Positions 1-12,384 are shown, counted from the first letter of the stretch. The stretch is DNA of 64,000 nt from Chamaelirium japonicum (GCA_947650365.1 OX393550.1:50222594-50286593); one strand, 5' to 3'. A program made the numbers and translations. The notes: a model not told the origin generated them from the letters alone.

Positions 1-364
1 CAAACACCATGGAAATACGTGGGAGCAAATGATCATGAGAGAATATGGGGAGAACCAATTGCACCTCCATGAATTTGAACACATGACCTTCTGCTCCACT
101 ACCATGTTAACTTGTCATCTTACCTAAAAGCTCTAGCTATTAGAGAGGGAGTCAACACCCTATATCAACAGGCTTAACAATCCATCAAACATAACAAAAT
201 AGAAAAACCGATGTCGGCTTCCAACACGCAGCTGGCAGTTTGCAAAACCTTAGCCAAACACACCCATTATATGCTAATTAAGTAACTGAACCGTAGCTGC
301 ATTCCATAGGAAAAGATGACTCGACACTTTAAAAAAATTCACTTAAAAAATCTATGACTATACC

Positions 365-480
365 ATAAAATAAAGGCTTTTTTGAAATTGATCCCTAACC
401 CGTAAAAACCTTATATTTACAAATCGACACCTTCAAACTTAAAAGTTGTGCAAATATATCCCTCTGGTTAGCCGACGTCT
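365..480. repeat. MULE terminal-repeat-like segment (left)
   Basis: This AT-rich segment contains CAAATCGAC, then AAAGTTGTGCAAATATATCC. It is matched in inverted orientation at about 12385-12440. A second, weaker relative forms both ends of the short element at 45.4 kb. Its position outside the MULE transposase relic suggests a Mutator-like terminal inverted repeat. I cannot fix the exact terminus or a target duplication. Confidence 0.5.
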
Positions 481-2185
481 AAACATGGAGAATATACTCA
501 AAATATTCTTTTTCTGGCTGTTATCAGTAAATGGCTGATAGGTTAGGGTGATTTTACCCCCACTTGTATACAATTACATATATACCCTTCCTCTACCGTT
601 CATGTCATAAAGGTTGATAATGTATTCGATTACACGTTTGGGGGGATTCGATTACACATCTCGGTTTCCTCCAACGGTCATATTGTAAAGGTCAATAGAG
701 CCATTACTAGCCTGTGTAAATTACATATATACCCTCCAATGGATAGTTCATTCAACCCCTTATTTATACCCTCATTTTATCTGTTTTCTTCACCACTACT
801 GCCCCATTTCCATTTCATTTCTCCTCTTCTACACTGTTGCCCCATTTCTACATATTTCATCTCCACTTTGTAGTAGATCGATCTCTTCTCCACCCCTTGC
901 TATGAGTTCTTTTAGCACAATCATAACTTCTAAAAATTAACTTTAAGTAATTACATGCAAGTGTTGTAGGACTTGTAACATCTATACCTCAAACTAACCA
1001 CATAGATAAGGAAGAATATTTTTTAGGTGACGTTTGTTCAATGTATGTTCGTAGATTTTTTAGGTGCCTTATATGCTCTTCTTGTGCTAAATGAAATTTT
1101 CTTAACATTTAGGTTACAAACAAGGGGTGTGGATTTTTTTGTTGGATTAATGATGTGAATCATTACATAGTTGATCTAAAATACCAACTTCAATGCACTG
1201 AGGAGGAATTATTGAAGAAAATTGGTGAAATTGAAAAGAAGATGAACATTGTGCAGAAGACAATAAAAAAACGGGTGTTCTATATATGTTACGATTGTTG
1301 TCATCATGTTTATTTACTTCTTATTTTTGAAAAAGTTCATACTATAAGAGTCCTATCAGTAAGAGTTGTAGCTGTCAGTTGGTATGATAACCATTTTGAC
1401 CAATCAATCTTACCCCATTGTTTAAATGTATAATAATTCATATTACAATCTAGCTCCAAATAACTTACATAACCCTTCTAGTACTGCTTCATTTCCTCTG
1501 TTATGTTCTACATCACTTTACTACATATCAGATAAACTATTACACTGAATCATGGCTTCACATAATAAACATTATCCAAAAAATTGATCCATAAATAATA
1601 CAGATCCATTACATAAACTAATTAATCACACAAAAAACTGATTCATATTCTTACCACCAAAAAACTGATTGTTAGAAAGTTTCACCATCCAAAAACTATT
1701 CCATTATACAACCACAAAATCAAAATAAGACTTACAATCCCAACTGATTTAACAACCTACATATGAAAACATATGTGACAGCCATATACCCTTCATACAA
1801 AAGAATATCATATATACAATGGAATGACATTCAACCTACCCCTCATATTGTAATGCATTGGCAATCCCTACGACCATTGGTCTTACTTCTGCCTCGATGT
1901 CTAGAGACCATTCCTCGGCTACAACAATTACATATTTATTAGACAATCAATCAACATTATAAAATGTGTAACCAAAAAGATGTATGATATTCTATAAGTT
2001 AACTCATGTATCTTCTACCACCCTTGTTAGATCTACCTCTTAATGCAACAAATATCGTGGACGAAATACCATTTGAAACCTGAGTACCTTCTTGAGTGCG
2101 ACATGTAGAAAACTATGAAGATATTGGATTTATAGAAGCACCTCTAGAAACTTATTGTTGGCTTGAATGTGCTACATTTATAGGA
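481..2185. other. AT-rich non-coding MULE flank
   Basis: No supportable gene. A 92-residue reading frame at 1155-1433 starts with a lysine/glutamate-rich helix-like stretch but has no recognisable motif and an ordinary AT-rich composition. The stretch probably belongs to the MULE internal or subterminal sequence. Confidence 0.4.
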
Positions 2186-2189
2186 GCCT

Positions 2190-4010
2190 TGCAAGTGCTT
2201 CTATGGTGAGACCCCATTGCTGATATCTTTGGCATCTATGTCATTTCTTTGACATCTTCTCATATCTAGGTTTCACTCTTTTCTTCTTAGGTCTGCCTCG
2301 AGGCCACAAACTATGGCGGGGGTAACCTCATATAGGAGCTCAACTAACCTCCATAAAATTTTGGAGGGTAATGTGTGAATGCAATCAACACATGCCTCTA
2401 TGTATCTACAAGAAAAAAATACGTAATTCAATAAAATTCGATGTGATATATCACTAAAGTTAAATACAAACTTACCTTTCTATTTAATAACATTCATCGA
2501 TATATTTTTTTCATTTTGGGTTTCTTATCGACCCAATAACTGCTGCAGTATGAATACAATGCAAACCTATCACTTGCCACTTTTTACATGTGCATTTTTC
2601 CCCCCTTAAATTCAACTCATATCTATCATAAGGGGATTCCACTTCAGCTGTGTCATTGTCTTCTCGTTGCACAATGTAGTCATCAATATTTTTACTAATA
2701 TCCACCACATACCTATGTGTCATTGGCACCAACTTACCCTTCCAATGTGCAACCAAGCGTCGTCTCATTTTCATCTTGATCACTAATTTTTTCTAATACT
2801 ATCCACTAAGTATACCGTAGGCATGAGTCTTACATCTAATATGTAAGCATTAAAGGATTCCAAGAAATTATTGGGCATGTAATGATTCTTGGACGTAGTC
2901 CTAAATTGAGAGCGGCTCCATACTTGTTGCAGTTTTATCAACTCTATATAAGCATCCACTGAGTTATTTTTTAGTTCTATAGTAGCCTTCATAAACCCAC
3001 CAACTGTGTAACCTCTGGAAGCATCCCACACAACTCTCTCATAAAATGCCTCTGGAAATGACTTCTTGAAGTTCTTGTATATGTGTCTCATGCAAACTCT
3101 GTGTTATATAATTGGCATAAATGATTTTACAACCTCTTTTAAACCTTTCTCTTGATCAGAGATAATAGTGAGACCAGACGTGTCTATCTCTAAAGCCTAT
3201 ACCAAATGCTCCAAGAACCATCTTCATGAATCTCCACTCTCACTTTCAACAATTGCCACTGGAAATAAACCATTATTCTCATCAAATGATATGATCGCAA
3301 GAAGAACTCCAAGACTTTTTCCCTTCAAGTGACATCTATCCAAGCCTATAAAAGGTCAACATGCAAGCTTAAAACCTATAATACAAGCTTTGAAAGAGAC
3401 AAACATACGATGGAATTCATTGTCAACCTCATATACGTAATCAATGACACTACCAGGGTTCCTTTTAACCGATTCAGAGCGTAGTGTGAGGATAAGTGCA
3501 TAGGAAGCTTCAATATTGCCATGGATTTTCTTACCCCTCCAAGCCCTATGGTAAGGTAAAGACATACTTCTTCCTCAACTTTGACTTATTTCAACTACTT
3601 TTAAGTATGGCTTCTCCCTCAACATAAGAGCTATCCTTTCTGCTGCTTAATCTTGTGATGTCATATGATTACCTACCAAGTTTCTACCCTCACATGAGTG
3701 ATCTGATTCATATGACTTTACCTCCATGGTTATGTCATCACTCATAGTGGAAGCATGTATCCTCCAATTGTCCTATAGAGCTAAACATCTAGATGTAATC
3801 CTTTTTGGCTCATACTTTATATAAAAAACATTGAAGTTATTTTTTATGCAGTGTTGTTTGAGAAATATACAAAAGTCTTTTGCATCTTTAAACTTTTAAC
3901 TAACTTCCATGCTTGGCTCATCACTATTCAATTTCCAAATATCACCTTTATAAGAAGGAACAAGAACATCATCTATCTCTGAATCAGAACCTAAACCTGC
4001 TAAGGAATGA
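2190..4010 (-). pseudogene. Mutator-like element (MULE) transposase, decayed
   Basis: Reading the minus strand from 4010 downwards gives the usual order of a MULE transposase in broken frames. About 3930-3715 holds the MuDR N-terminal DNA-binding segment (FLKQHCIKNNFNVFYIKYEP, then a DNWRIHAS-like end). 3565-3356 is the conserved stretch before the catalytic core (AWRGKKIHGNIEASY ... NPGSVIDY ... MFVSFKACIIGFK). 3091-2783 is the RHIYKNFKKSFP region. 2783-2511 holds the SWIM zinc finger CTCKKWQVIGLHCIHTAAVI, with C-x-C and C-x-H ligands present. About 2310-2190 is the basic GRPKKKR tail, followed by a damaged zinc knuckle. Several stops and frameshifts separate the blocks, so no intact transposase can be made. 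The family normally carries out cut-and-paste transposition with a DDE core. The core itself (about 3100-3350) is only weakly readable here. Confidence 0.85.
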
Positions 4011-4197
4011 TACCAATCTTCAGAGTAAACATCATCTTCATCATCCTCACAAATGTTACATCAGGATCTGACTCATACTGCCAATCAGGATCTTCATCAA
4101 AATCATCATTGACTTCAAATTCAGGTTCTTGATTTTTTAAGCCCTGTTATCTCGCATCCTGATTTTTTTCAAATAAAGAAGCCTCATATGTCTATCT

Positions 4198-4320
4198 GTC
4201 TGTCCTCTGTGATCTTGTGATGTCCCTGTCCTCTCTGTCCCTTGTGTTGTTGGTGACCTTTGTGATGTCCCTGTCCTCTTTGCCCTTTGTATCGTTTATG
4301 ACCTTTGTGATGTCGCGCCT
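4198..4320. repeat. Short tandem duplication (about 57-bp unit)
   Basis: GTGATGTCCCTGTCCTCT occurs twice, followed each time by a related CCTTTG-containing stretch, giving roughly two copies of a 57-bp unit. It lies just upstream (minus sense) of the MULE transposase N-terminus and would encode an Asp/Arg-rich repeat if translated. Confidence 0.6.
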
Positions 4321-4983
4321 GCTGAATAAATCACATTTAGAACCTCTATATCCTCTACCACAACAAACATTAATTTCCACCTTCAACTTATTCTTGTGAG
4401 CATATCCAACATTATCATGTAGGAAGAGTATTAGTAATAGCAATATCTTTCTTAGGATTTGATCCAAGTAAAGTATATGAAATATTAAGCATCTGTCCTA
4501 CAGTCCATGGATATATATCTATATAATAAGGGACAACGGTTGTGGGGGGGACAAATGAACTGAGACAAAGCAACGGCTGAGATTTATAGAGAGAAGGGGG
4601 ATAAACAGAAAAACTCGATCATAGTCGTCCATTTTTTAGCCTCAACCAACGAATCACACTCACCTTCCTTCTTAAATCCCGCTCAGCCTCTTAAATTCTC
4701 CTCATAAATATCTTTTCAAATTTGAAATTAAGTGGTCAGCAAGCAGTCTGACCGCGTGTCCTATTTCACAGCCGTCGTCCTATTTCACAGTCGTCCGTTT
4801 CACCCACCCCAAATCGATGAATCGCACTCGATCCGAACCAAAAGGCAATGGATGGTGTGATTGAATACCACATCATCCTGTGTGAATAAAATAAAAAAGG
4901 AGAGAATTATAGCTCCTGTCACCCAGCCTCGAGCCTCGCGCCTCCATTGCTCTTCTCTTAAACCCCATCCAGAGCAGCGACCC

Positions 4984-4985
<2 letters not shown>
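4321..4985. other. No gene seen
   Basis: AT-rich sequence grading into GC-richer sequence after 4600. The MULE relic ends here, and the later part leads into the chimeric gene-fragment region. No motif, RNA gene or convincing reading frame was found. Confidence 0.4.

Positions 4986-4988
<3 letters not shown>

Positions 4989-5066
<78 letters not shown>
4989..5066. repeat. (CT)n microsatellite
   Basis: About 78 bp of CT dinucleotides interrupted once by TTCT. Long serine/leucine or arginine/glutamate reading frames across it are artefacts of the repeat. Confidence 0.95.
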
Positions 5067-5069
<3 letters not shown>

Positions 5070-5428
5070 CTTTTGGTGGCCTCCGATCTCCCTTCCTCCT
5101 CTGCTCTTCGCTTTGGTGCCGCCCTTAGGAGCCTTCGGCCGCCCCCAAGCTTTCTCCTCCTTGCTGCCGCCTGGGAAGAAAAGGCGAGGCGGGCATACCG
5201 CCTCCTCCTTCTTGCTGCCACCTGAGAAGAAAAGGGGAGGAGGACTGACCGACTCCTCCGGCCCCCCGACACGACGACCCGAGGGAGACCCAGCACAAAT
5301 GGGCCGAAGACGATGCAGATCCTGGCGAAGACGAAGGCTGCAGCTCGACCCATGAGGCCAATCTCCATCCTCCTCACCGACCTCTCGACCCCGGCCCCTC
5401 GACAGGAGCCCCGAGTTGCGGACCCCAC

Positions 5429-5710
5429 CTTGAGGTCCGCGTAGAAGCGGTCGAACCCCTGGGGGAGGTCCCCACGACACGGCCTTCCGAGGCGGGAAAC
5501 AACGGTGGCGGTTCGGTCAAGGTCGTCCATCAAGTCGGCGCAGGCGAGGCGGAGCAGGAGATGCTGGTCAGTGGAGGTCAGGTAGACCATGCCCTGGGAT
5601 CTCATGACATCGGACCATAGCTTGAGGATCTCATGATCGGACAGGGCGCGATGGAGGAAGACGAGCCGCTTCATGGAGGGGGAGGTCTCAAAGGTGAGGA
5701 TCTCGATGGT
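5429..5710 (-). pseudogene. DUF3475 (PSK SIMULATOR-like) gene fragment
   Basis: On the minus strand this piece encodes about 94 residues matching the DUF3475 domain found at the N-terminus of plant PSK SIMULATOR-type proteins (DUF3475 plus DUF668). Visible landmarks in order are IEILTFETSPSMKRLVFLHR, ALSDHEILKLWSDVMRSQG, LLLRLACADLMDDLDR, TATVVSRLGRPC and GFDRFYADLK. Family members, about 450-650 residues long, have been linked to growth control downstream of phytosulfokine. No DUF668 part follows. Upstream and downstream the same frame runs into CT-repeat and Ala/Ser low-complexity sequence, so this is a truncated fragment rather than a gene. It lies 360 bp from, and antiparallel to, a response-regulator fragment, which suggests capture by a transposon such as a Pack-MULE or Helitron. 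The domain call is from motif memory; I am fairly but not fully sure. Confidence 0.65.
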
Positions 5711-5816
5711 GCTCCTGGTTGGGTTGTCGAGCCGGAGGTCGGGGCCACCGGGGGTTCGAGATTGGAGCCAGGTCTTGGGGTTGTGGACGAGGAGCAGCGG
5801 CCGCAGCCCGGCCCAT

Positions 5817-5836
5817 AGAGAGAGAGAGAGAGAGAG
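5817..5836. repeat. (GA)n microsatellite
   Basis: About 10 GA units next to the DUF3475 fragment. It is the start of a purine-rich stretch that continues to about 5900. Confidence 0.9.
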
Positions 5837-6068
5837 AAAGGGGGTGTTGATCGCCCCTCCCCGGTTGCACCGCACAAAGGAGAAAAAAGAGGGGGAGGGG
5901 GGCCCTCCCCGATGTTCTTCCTTCACCATGAAGACGGGTTGTGCTCCGGCGGCGGCGGCAGCGGCAGCGATGCCCAGTCGGAAGGGGAGAAAATGTGACC
6001 TGGCTGACCCAAGTTGAATCAGGACCACCCATTTGCTTCCTTTCTCACCTTCTTCATCGTTCTGTGTT

Positions 6069-6453
6069 TAGTGACTACAGTGGACTTTGGGAGTAAGGCT
6101 CTGGAGGTCCTTGGTTGCAGGACGACCACATGGAACCATTCTCTCTTTCACCAGATCAGCATGTGGGTTGCCCCAATCCCTGTTTCTTTTAAATTATATT
6201 TTTTTTTGTGGGAATGTTTTGTGATTGTTGCTCTTGGGTCTCCAGGAAATCGAGGTGAAATTGGTAATTACAGACTACTGCATGCCTTATGACCTGCTGA
6301 AGAGGATCAAGGTACTGCCATTGTTTGCTGGGTTGCTTTTTTTTTCTTTTTCGGAAATGATTTGTTTGATGGTTGGATCAGGAGTTGTCAACTTGGAAAG
6401 ACATTCCGGTTGTGATCATGTCATCTGAGAATGTGTCTTCAAGGATCAACAAG
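6069..6453 (+). pseudogene. Type-A response regulator (ARR-like) fragment
   Basis: Three exon-like blocks match the receiver domain of type-A cytokinin response regulators. 6069-6120 reads VTTVDFGSKALEVLG. 6246-6310 reads EIEVKLVITDYCMPYDLLKRIK, preceded by an AG acceptor and followed by GTACTG. 6382-6453 reads ELSTWKDIPVVIMSSENVSS, then RINK, again after an AG acceptor. The phospho-accepting Asp of TDYCMP is kept, but the four residues usual after CMP (Gly-Met-Thr-Gly) are missing, a clean 12-base in-frame loss. The receiver start (the acidic pair) and the conserved Lys segment are absent. Because introns are retained, this is a genomic DNA copy and not a retrocopy. Intact proteins of the family act as nuclear/cytosolic negative-feedback regulators of cytokinin phosphorelay; this fragment cannot. 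Confidence 0.85.
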
Positions 6454-7000
6454 TGAGGAAATGAATTCCCCTGTTTCAATTTTTTTTTTTTTTTGAAATT
6501 TCTATAGTATGTATATGAGGCAATCAAAGGGAAAGATCAGAGAGATCAGAAGATTCCCCCTGATTTTCTATTTTCGGATTGAGTGAACCAGCCCAATGTC
6601 TTTCTAATTCCACCCCAAAAAAGATTAGAAAGAGAATTGGTGAGCCCAATGAGATGGGGTTTCTCTCTGTTTTCCATAAACAAGGATCTTAAAAAAAAAA
6701 AGGGTCAATTAACTTTACTCCCATGAACAAGGATCCTGGCAAGACGACGCTATCCGATTAGGATTTTCAAATAATCCGACCACAAGATCCAATCGGGAAT
6801 TTCTAATGCTCTGACCATGAGGATGTGATCCTCTTTTCCATCACCGGTCCTCCTCCGTCACTCTCGAGATAACAACCCATCGTGCAGCTCATCGAAAAAG
6901 GATACAAATATATCTCTCTCTCCTCCCCTGCCATACTCTGTTTTTTTTTTCTTTCTTCTTATTTTTCTTTTTTTTTAAAAAATAGGGTTCTCCTTTTCTT
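6454..7000. other. No gene seen
   Basis: Poly-T tracts and AT-rich sequence following the response-regulator fragment. No continuation of the receiver domain was found. Confidence 0.4.
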
Positions 7001-7002
7001 GC

Positions 7003-7021
7003 TTTCTCTCTCTCTCTCTCT
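7003..7021. repeat. (CT)n microsatellite
   Basis: Short run of CT units in a T-rich region. Confidence 0.85.
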
Positions 7022-7380
7022 TACCACTTTATGTTTTTTTTTTCATTTGTTTTCCCTCCAGCTCATTGATAATAGAGGGCTCACGATGCATCAGTTTCAT
7101 TGCCATGGGAAATGTTGCCACCATAACCAGTGCGCCTCCATGATCAGTGCCTCACATCGCCTTCGTCGTCGGTAGCAACGACATACTTGGCTACAACAAA
7201 TCCAGCCCTCCCACCATCTCAACAGTACTTAAGAGTTTGTGGGCTCGCTAAGTTCTTTGTTGAGAGGCCAATTGAAGGTAACATTTTACTTCGAAGAAAG
7301 TTACGTTAGATATGTGTGATAAGGATCATGATGAACTTTAGTAAAAACTCAGCTTTAGTTATTTCTTATTGACCATGAAT

Positions 7381-7419
7381 GTGTCACAATTCAGTTATTC
7401 GGATTATAATTTGTGACAC
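7381..7419. repeat. Short inverted repeat (9-bp arms)
   Basis: GTGTCACAA and TTGTGACAC face each other across about 20 bp. This may be a hairpin or the end of a short element. No further support. Confidence 0.4.
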
Positions 7420-7504
7420 AACAATGAATCGCCCCCGACCCTGATCGGTAGGCCCTGACAAGGTGAATCGCACCCGGCCCTGACCGGCACGCCCTCGCAG
7501 GTGC

Positions 7505-7548
7505 TCCTCTCTCTCTCTCTCTCTAATGCACCCACCCCTTCATTCTCC

Positions 7549-7599
<51 letters not shown>

Positions 7600-7619
7600 T
7601 CTCTCTCTCTCTCTCTCTA
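7505..7619. repeat. Compound (CT)n microsatellites
   Basis: Two CT blocks (about 7505-7524 and 7553-7619), the second broken by single-base changes, separated by a non-repetitive C-rich bridge. Confidence 0.95.
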
Positions 7620-8127
7620 TTTAGGATGAAGTTGGTCATAACATAGAACAAAAACATTAAACTATGTTGCTTTCTATATTATGTTATTTCCTATATATAA
7701 ATTCTGTTCCCACCTCTTGAAGTTGGATTTCCAAGCACAAACTGATTTTTTTTGCACTATTCATGATGATTTTTGCACTGTTCAAGAGTCATCGGATACC
7801 TTTTGCACAAGCTGATTGTTGCGACGAGGGGCCTTTGCTGAAATCAGCAAATTTATTTATTTATATTGATTTTGCAAAAAAATCAATAAATTTTTTGATC
7901 TTGCTTATTTTGCACAACCACTGGCCGAGACGTAAAGCCTCCTCCTCCACCGGACTTAAGCCCCGTCAAAGATCATGTTCTCTATTGAAGATAGAACAAG
8001 CATGTATACAAGCTCTTCAAAACCAAGTGTCCTTGAATGGTTTATGTTCTATTTTTGCACAACCATTGACCGATGCGTAATCGTTTTGTTTCTAGACTAC
8101 TTAGACTTAGAATTATTTTTGTTTAGA

Positions 8128-8245
8128 TTGATATAAGTTATGTAGCCTGATAGGCTTTGGAGAGCTTGACCTCCCATATATAGTATTTCTTCTAATATAT
8201 GTTATGTAGCCTGATAGGCTTTGGAGTGCTTGGCCACTCCGTTGC
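8128..8245. repeat. Tandem repeat, about 72-bp unit
   Basis: GTTATGTAGCCTGATAGGCT occurs at about 8138 and again about 70 bp later, each followed by TTGGAG. A third degenerate relative (GATATGCTTTGGAG) lies near 8335. Confidence 0.75.
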
Positions 8246-8412
8246 ATGGTTTTAATACATATCCTTTGCCAAAGGGGTGATATCCTTATTTGCTTTGAAG
8301 TGCAGGGTAACTCCATATTTTGCATATATTGCTTGATATGCTTTGGAGTTAAGTAAGTTTTCTACTCTCTCTCTCTCTCACTTTGAAAACCTAACACAAA
8401 CGTTTTAGAGAT

Positions 8413-8990
8413 AGTCGTCCTATGATTTTGCTGATTTTGTCTATGTTTGGCCCTTTAGAGATAGTCGTAAGGTGTTTGCAGATTTGATTTCCAATTGTAA
8501 TATTTGTGAATCGTTCTAAATAAATAAAATAAAAAATATCGTGAGAAAGATAAAGGCAAGAAGTTAAGTAGATTTGGCTGATTTTGCCTATAAAAATAAA
8601 AAAAATTGATAGTATAAGACTAAACAATACATAGATCGAATCAATGTTCGTCTATTTTTTTTTTCTTTTGCTGATTTTGCTTATGTTTGCCCTTTTTTTC
8701 GTGATTTTTTTGTGATTTTGCTGATTTTTTAATTATTTAGGAGTGTGGTGGGAAATGCAAAGTGGGTCGATTTCACTCCTGGAGGGATTAGTCCGTGCCG
8801 GAAGTGCGTCCATTGCCCGAAAGACTATTTTTTTTTATTTTTTCTATGTTTGCCCTATTTTCTAGATTTTTTTTCCATCGATTTAAAAACAATGAAAGAA
8901 AGATAAAGACGAGCAGTTAAATCTTTAAAGTCTGATTTTTACCTATGATTTTGCTGATTTTTTTTTTGCTGATCTAAAAAAAAAACTATG
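8413..8990. repeat. Degenerate GCTGATTTTGC repeat region
   Basis: The motif GATTTTGCTGATTTTG, often followed by CTATGTTTG-CCC, recurs at least six times at irregular spacing in a T-rich stretch. About 8757-8820 also resembles a segment near 41740-41810 (GTGGGTCG, GGGATTAGTC). Dispersed repeat of unknown class. Confidence 0.55.
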
Positions 8991-10387
8991 TAAAGTGTTT
9001 TCTTACAATCAGGGTAGATATAAATAGAAGCCTATGATGAAAAATAAGAAAATGAAACCAAGAGAATGAAAGTAATGCATATAACTTGAACTGGACTGTG
9101 AACACTTAAGATAACTTGAAATGGCATATATAACCAACCCAAACTCTACCCGTTTAATAGACGGGTCAAAATCCTGTATAAAGATATAAATTGGTTATGT
9201 TATCATTGTGTCTGGTACTCCATTATATTTGATGCCCATTTTATTTCACGATACTGGAACTATCAATTTTTTTATTTATTTCACGATACTTATACAACCA
9301 ACCCGAACTCGGCCCGCTGCAGTTAAAAAGGGGCCCAACTCACAAACAAAGTTAGCTGTACATTGGTGTTGCAAATAAAATGATATGCTGATTTTTAATT
9401 ACATTTGTGTTGCAAATGATATGATATGTTGATATTTAATTAAGATCAGATTTTTCTTCTCTCTGATCACATTGTGCCATTTGGCCATCACAAATGTTTG
9501 CATTGGTTTAATAGACAGGTCAAAATATGCACCCGTGCATATTCCGAGATATGATCTTTAGAATTTTGGGGATGAGGAGGGAGAGAGGTGGAGATCTAAT
9601 ATGCAATTCCGTAAGTTACCAAATCGTCATTCGTCACTGAAGGGAAGAGGGGTCTGATTTGCAAACAGATGTATATGATTTTAGCAAATGAGGGTACTTT
9701 TGTAGTTTAGTTAACAATCGAGGATGTTTGTGCATGATTTAAGTTTTACAGTTTCTGTCGATGGTTGTTTTGACGGCTCCATGGTAGAAACAAATCAGTT
9801 CGCATCGACGCCATCAGGTTCTGCTCTTTCACATGTTGATCAAAATGTAGCACATCTAATGAAAACAACAATAATTGTATGATGCTCCTCCAGCCGCCAC
9901 TGCCATCAAGAAGTCTTTTTCCACCCCTTTTTTATTTTTTCTTTAAATTAATCCTCTTTATTTGTAGTTTTTTTTGCTTGGTTATGGTTACAAGAGAAAA
10001 TTAGGATTTGCGTGAAAATGCATTTTTCATTACAGTTATTTTATTTAATCCTCTCAGGTTTCCCTCTTCTAGGCCTTTAGTGAATCTTATTATGCTTCAA
10101 TTGGATCGTTTTGCTACTGGGGTGAAAAATAGAATGATGAGTTCTATGTTTGGAAAACATGAGACACCATGAGATTATTGAGGTTGTGGTCAAATTTGTT
10201 GTATTTTTAGATTTTCTTTTATGCTTAGTCCACTGTTGAGATTAATCCAATGATACTTATAGGGTAGGGGAAATTAACATCCATATTATTTATCCATGTT
10301 TTTTGCTCTATATTTATATTTCTCTTCGGTAGAATTTGTGAGTTTGGCTTGATCAACTGTCTTGCATAGGCTAATTTAAACTTATTT

Positions 10388-10389
<2 letters not shown>
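8991..10389. other. AT-rich, no gene; GGGTC-family scraps
   Basis: No gene was recognised. Short pieces near 9125-9175 and 9295-9345 resemble the inner sequence of the TAGGGGTGGCAAT elements (CCCGTTTAATAGACGGGTC). The rest is AT-rich filler. Confidence 0.4.

Positions 10390-10422
<33 letters not shown>
10390..10422. repeat. (GA)n microsatellite
   Basis: About 16 uninterrupted GA units. Confidence 0.95.
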
Positions 10423-10425
<3 letters not shown>

Positions 10426-10936
10426 CACGATCGGTAGCCCTATTCCCCTCTCCTATTCACATCAATCACTCGGCCTATCCGGCCCCTCCTCTGCCTTTTA
10501 CTTCTAATAAATATTTTTTAAAAAAGCATTAAATGACCAAAGATGAGTACATTTGATATTGCGATAGTGGGGGAGTGCCACCAAAGGCCGTCGTGGCTGT
10601 CGGAGGTGGTGGTATGCTGATAGGGTTGTGTCGTACTTTAAAAGTAGCTAGATTTTGAACCAACGAGCCTTATCAACTGTGAAAAGGTCGTGGGTGGGTG
10701 TTCTCACCTTGCCTAACTAATTAGTTCTTGAAAGAATCATACCTGGTGGCAATGGCCGATATGTGGGTGCCATCGAACGAGTTTTGTTACCGATTCGGGT
10801 TATCTTGATTTTGTCATTTTAATATTACCTCCCACTAATTATTGTCATTTCCCTTAAAATATTTTTTTCATCCCTCTAAATGCCTTTCTTTGTCCTCAAA
10901 ATCTTTTCCATGCCCCTGGGCACGGGGTTTTCACTA

Positions 10937-11109
<173 letters not shown>

Positions 11110-11789
11110 ACTGAAATGTTATCTACTAGTACTAGATCTTTATAAAATGTCCTGTCAAGGTTCAGTCTTACAAATTTCTGTCTCACCAACACATATTTCA
11201 TCATGTTAGTTCTGGGAACTTTCTTCCAGTAGCCTCCATATACTTGATTGTAGTTTCTACTGGCACCTCTTCTATTCTGATAAAGTTTATGCAACTTCAA
11301 AAGCATATATAATAAAGAACATTCATGCAATCTATTTGTAATAATTAATTGAACCACTGATAGACATTAAAACTGAGCAAAATTGAACAATAGAGTTTTA
11401 GGAATTATATGTTGGTTTTCTGAGACTACAAATCACTATGAACATGTGAAAATAACCAATTAGGACCCTATAATAGTCACAAAAACACAAATGATTAGGA
11501 AAAACACAATCAAACTATAGATTAGAATTGAAGGGAAACACAATCAAATTAAATCCATAATTTAGTTGAGTAAAAAATCAGAGGGGAGTTAGGAAATGGA
11601 ATTAAAATCGTAACCCTAGAAGCATTTGTGAATGTTAAGAGGGTTTTAGTCACAAAACATAGTGATTAAGGCAATACACAATCAAACTACTAATTAAGTG
11701 TATATGAAGTATGAGAATAAATGCCTAAAACACCTACATCTCTCAATTGTGCAAAGACACGAAGTCTATGATATGGTACCAAAACCCTA

Positions 11790-12075
11790 ATCCCTTAATC
11801 CTTCTTCACAGACTTGAAGTCTATGATATGGGATCAAAACCCTAGCCCTAAATGGGATCAAAACCCTAACCCCTAAATCCCTCTTCATAGATATGAAGAA
11901 TATTGTTGACGAGGTCAAAACCCTAACCCCTAAATGAGATCAAAATCCCAACTCTAAATGAGATTAAAACCATCAAAACTGTAACCCTAAATGGGAACAA
12001 AACCCTAACCCCTAAATCCTTCTTCACATATTCGAAGAAAACTATTGACGAGATCAAAACCCTAACCTCTAAATT
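11790..12075. repeat. Telomere-like CCCTAA-rich degenerate tandem array
   Basis: ACCCTAACCCCTAAAT-type units alternate with GATCAAAACCCTAA. A higher-order period includes CCTTCTTCAC...GAAG segments. About ten CCCTAA cores are visible. The plant telomere repeat is CCCTAAA, so this is telomere-like but irregular. Confidence 0.6.
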
Positions 12076-12384
12076 GGATCAAAACCATGTTTAAGAAGTT
12101 GGAGTCTATCAAATGAAGATGCATATCTGCTTTCAGTGTAGCTGTTCGTGGATCGTAGAGAAATGCCGGACGATCGAAAAGGAATGCTCGACAAATAGCA
12201 TTGGGATTCCACCAACAAAAGAAGAGTCGAATGCCTGGAGTTAGGTTTTTCTCGAACAAAAGTATGAGAGATTGAGATCCAATCGACCTCACTAAAGCCC
12301 TGAGGGCACTTTAGACATTTCGACGGAGGGTTACTCACTTATCATGGTTAAGTCATCAAAAGTCACCAACTATTGACGGACGGT

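Noticed and set aside
4800..5480. Long Arg/Glu-rich or Ser/Leu-rich open frames over CT repeats
   Set aside because: They arise from the dinucleotide repeat, which lacks stops in most frames. Only the DUF3475 stretch upstream has real protein features.
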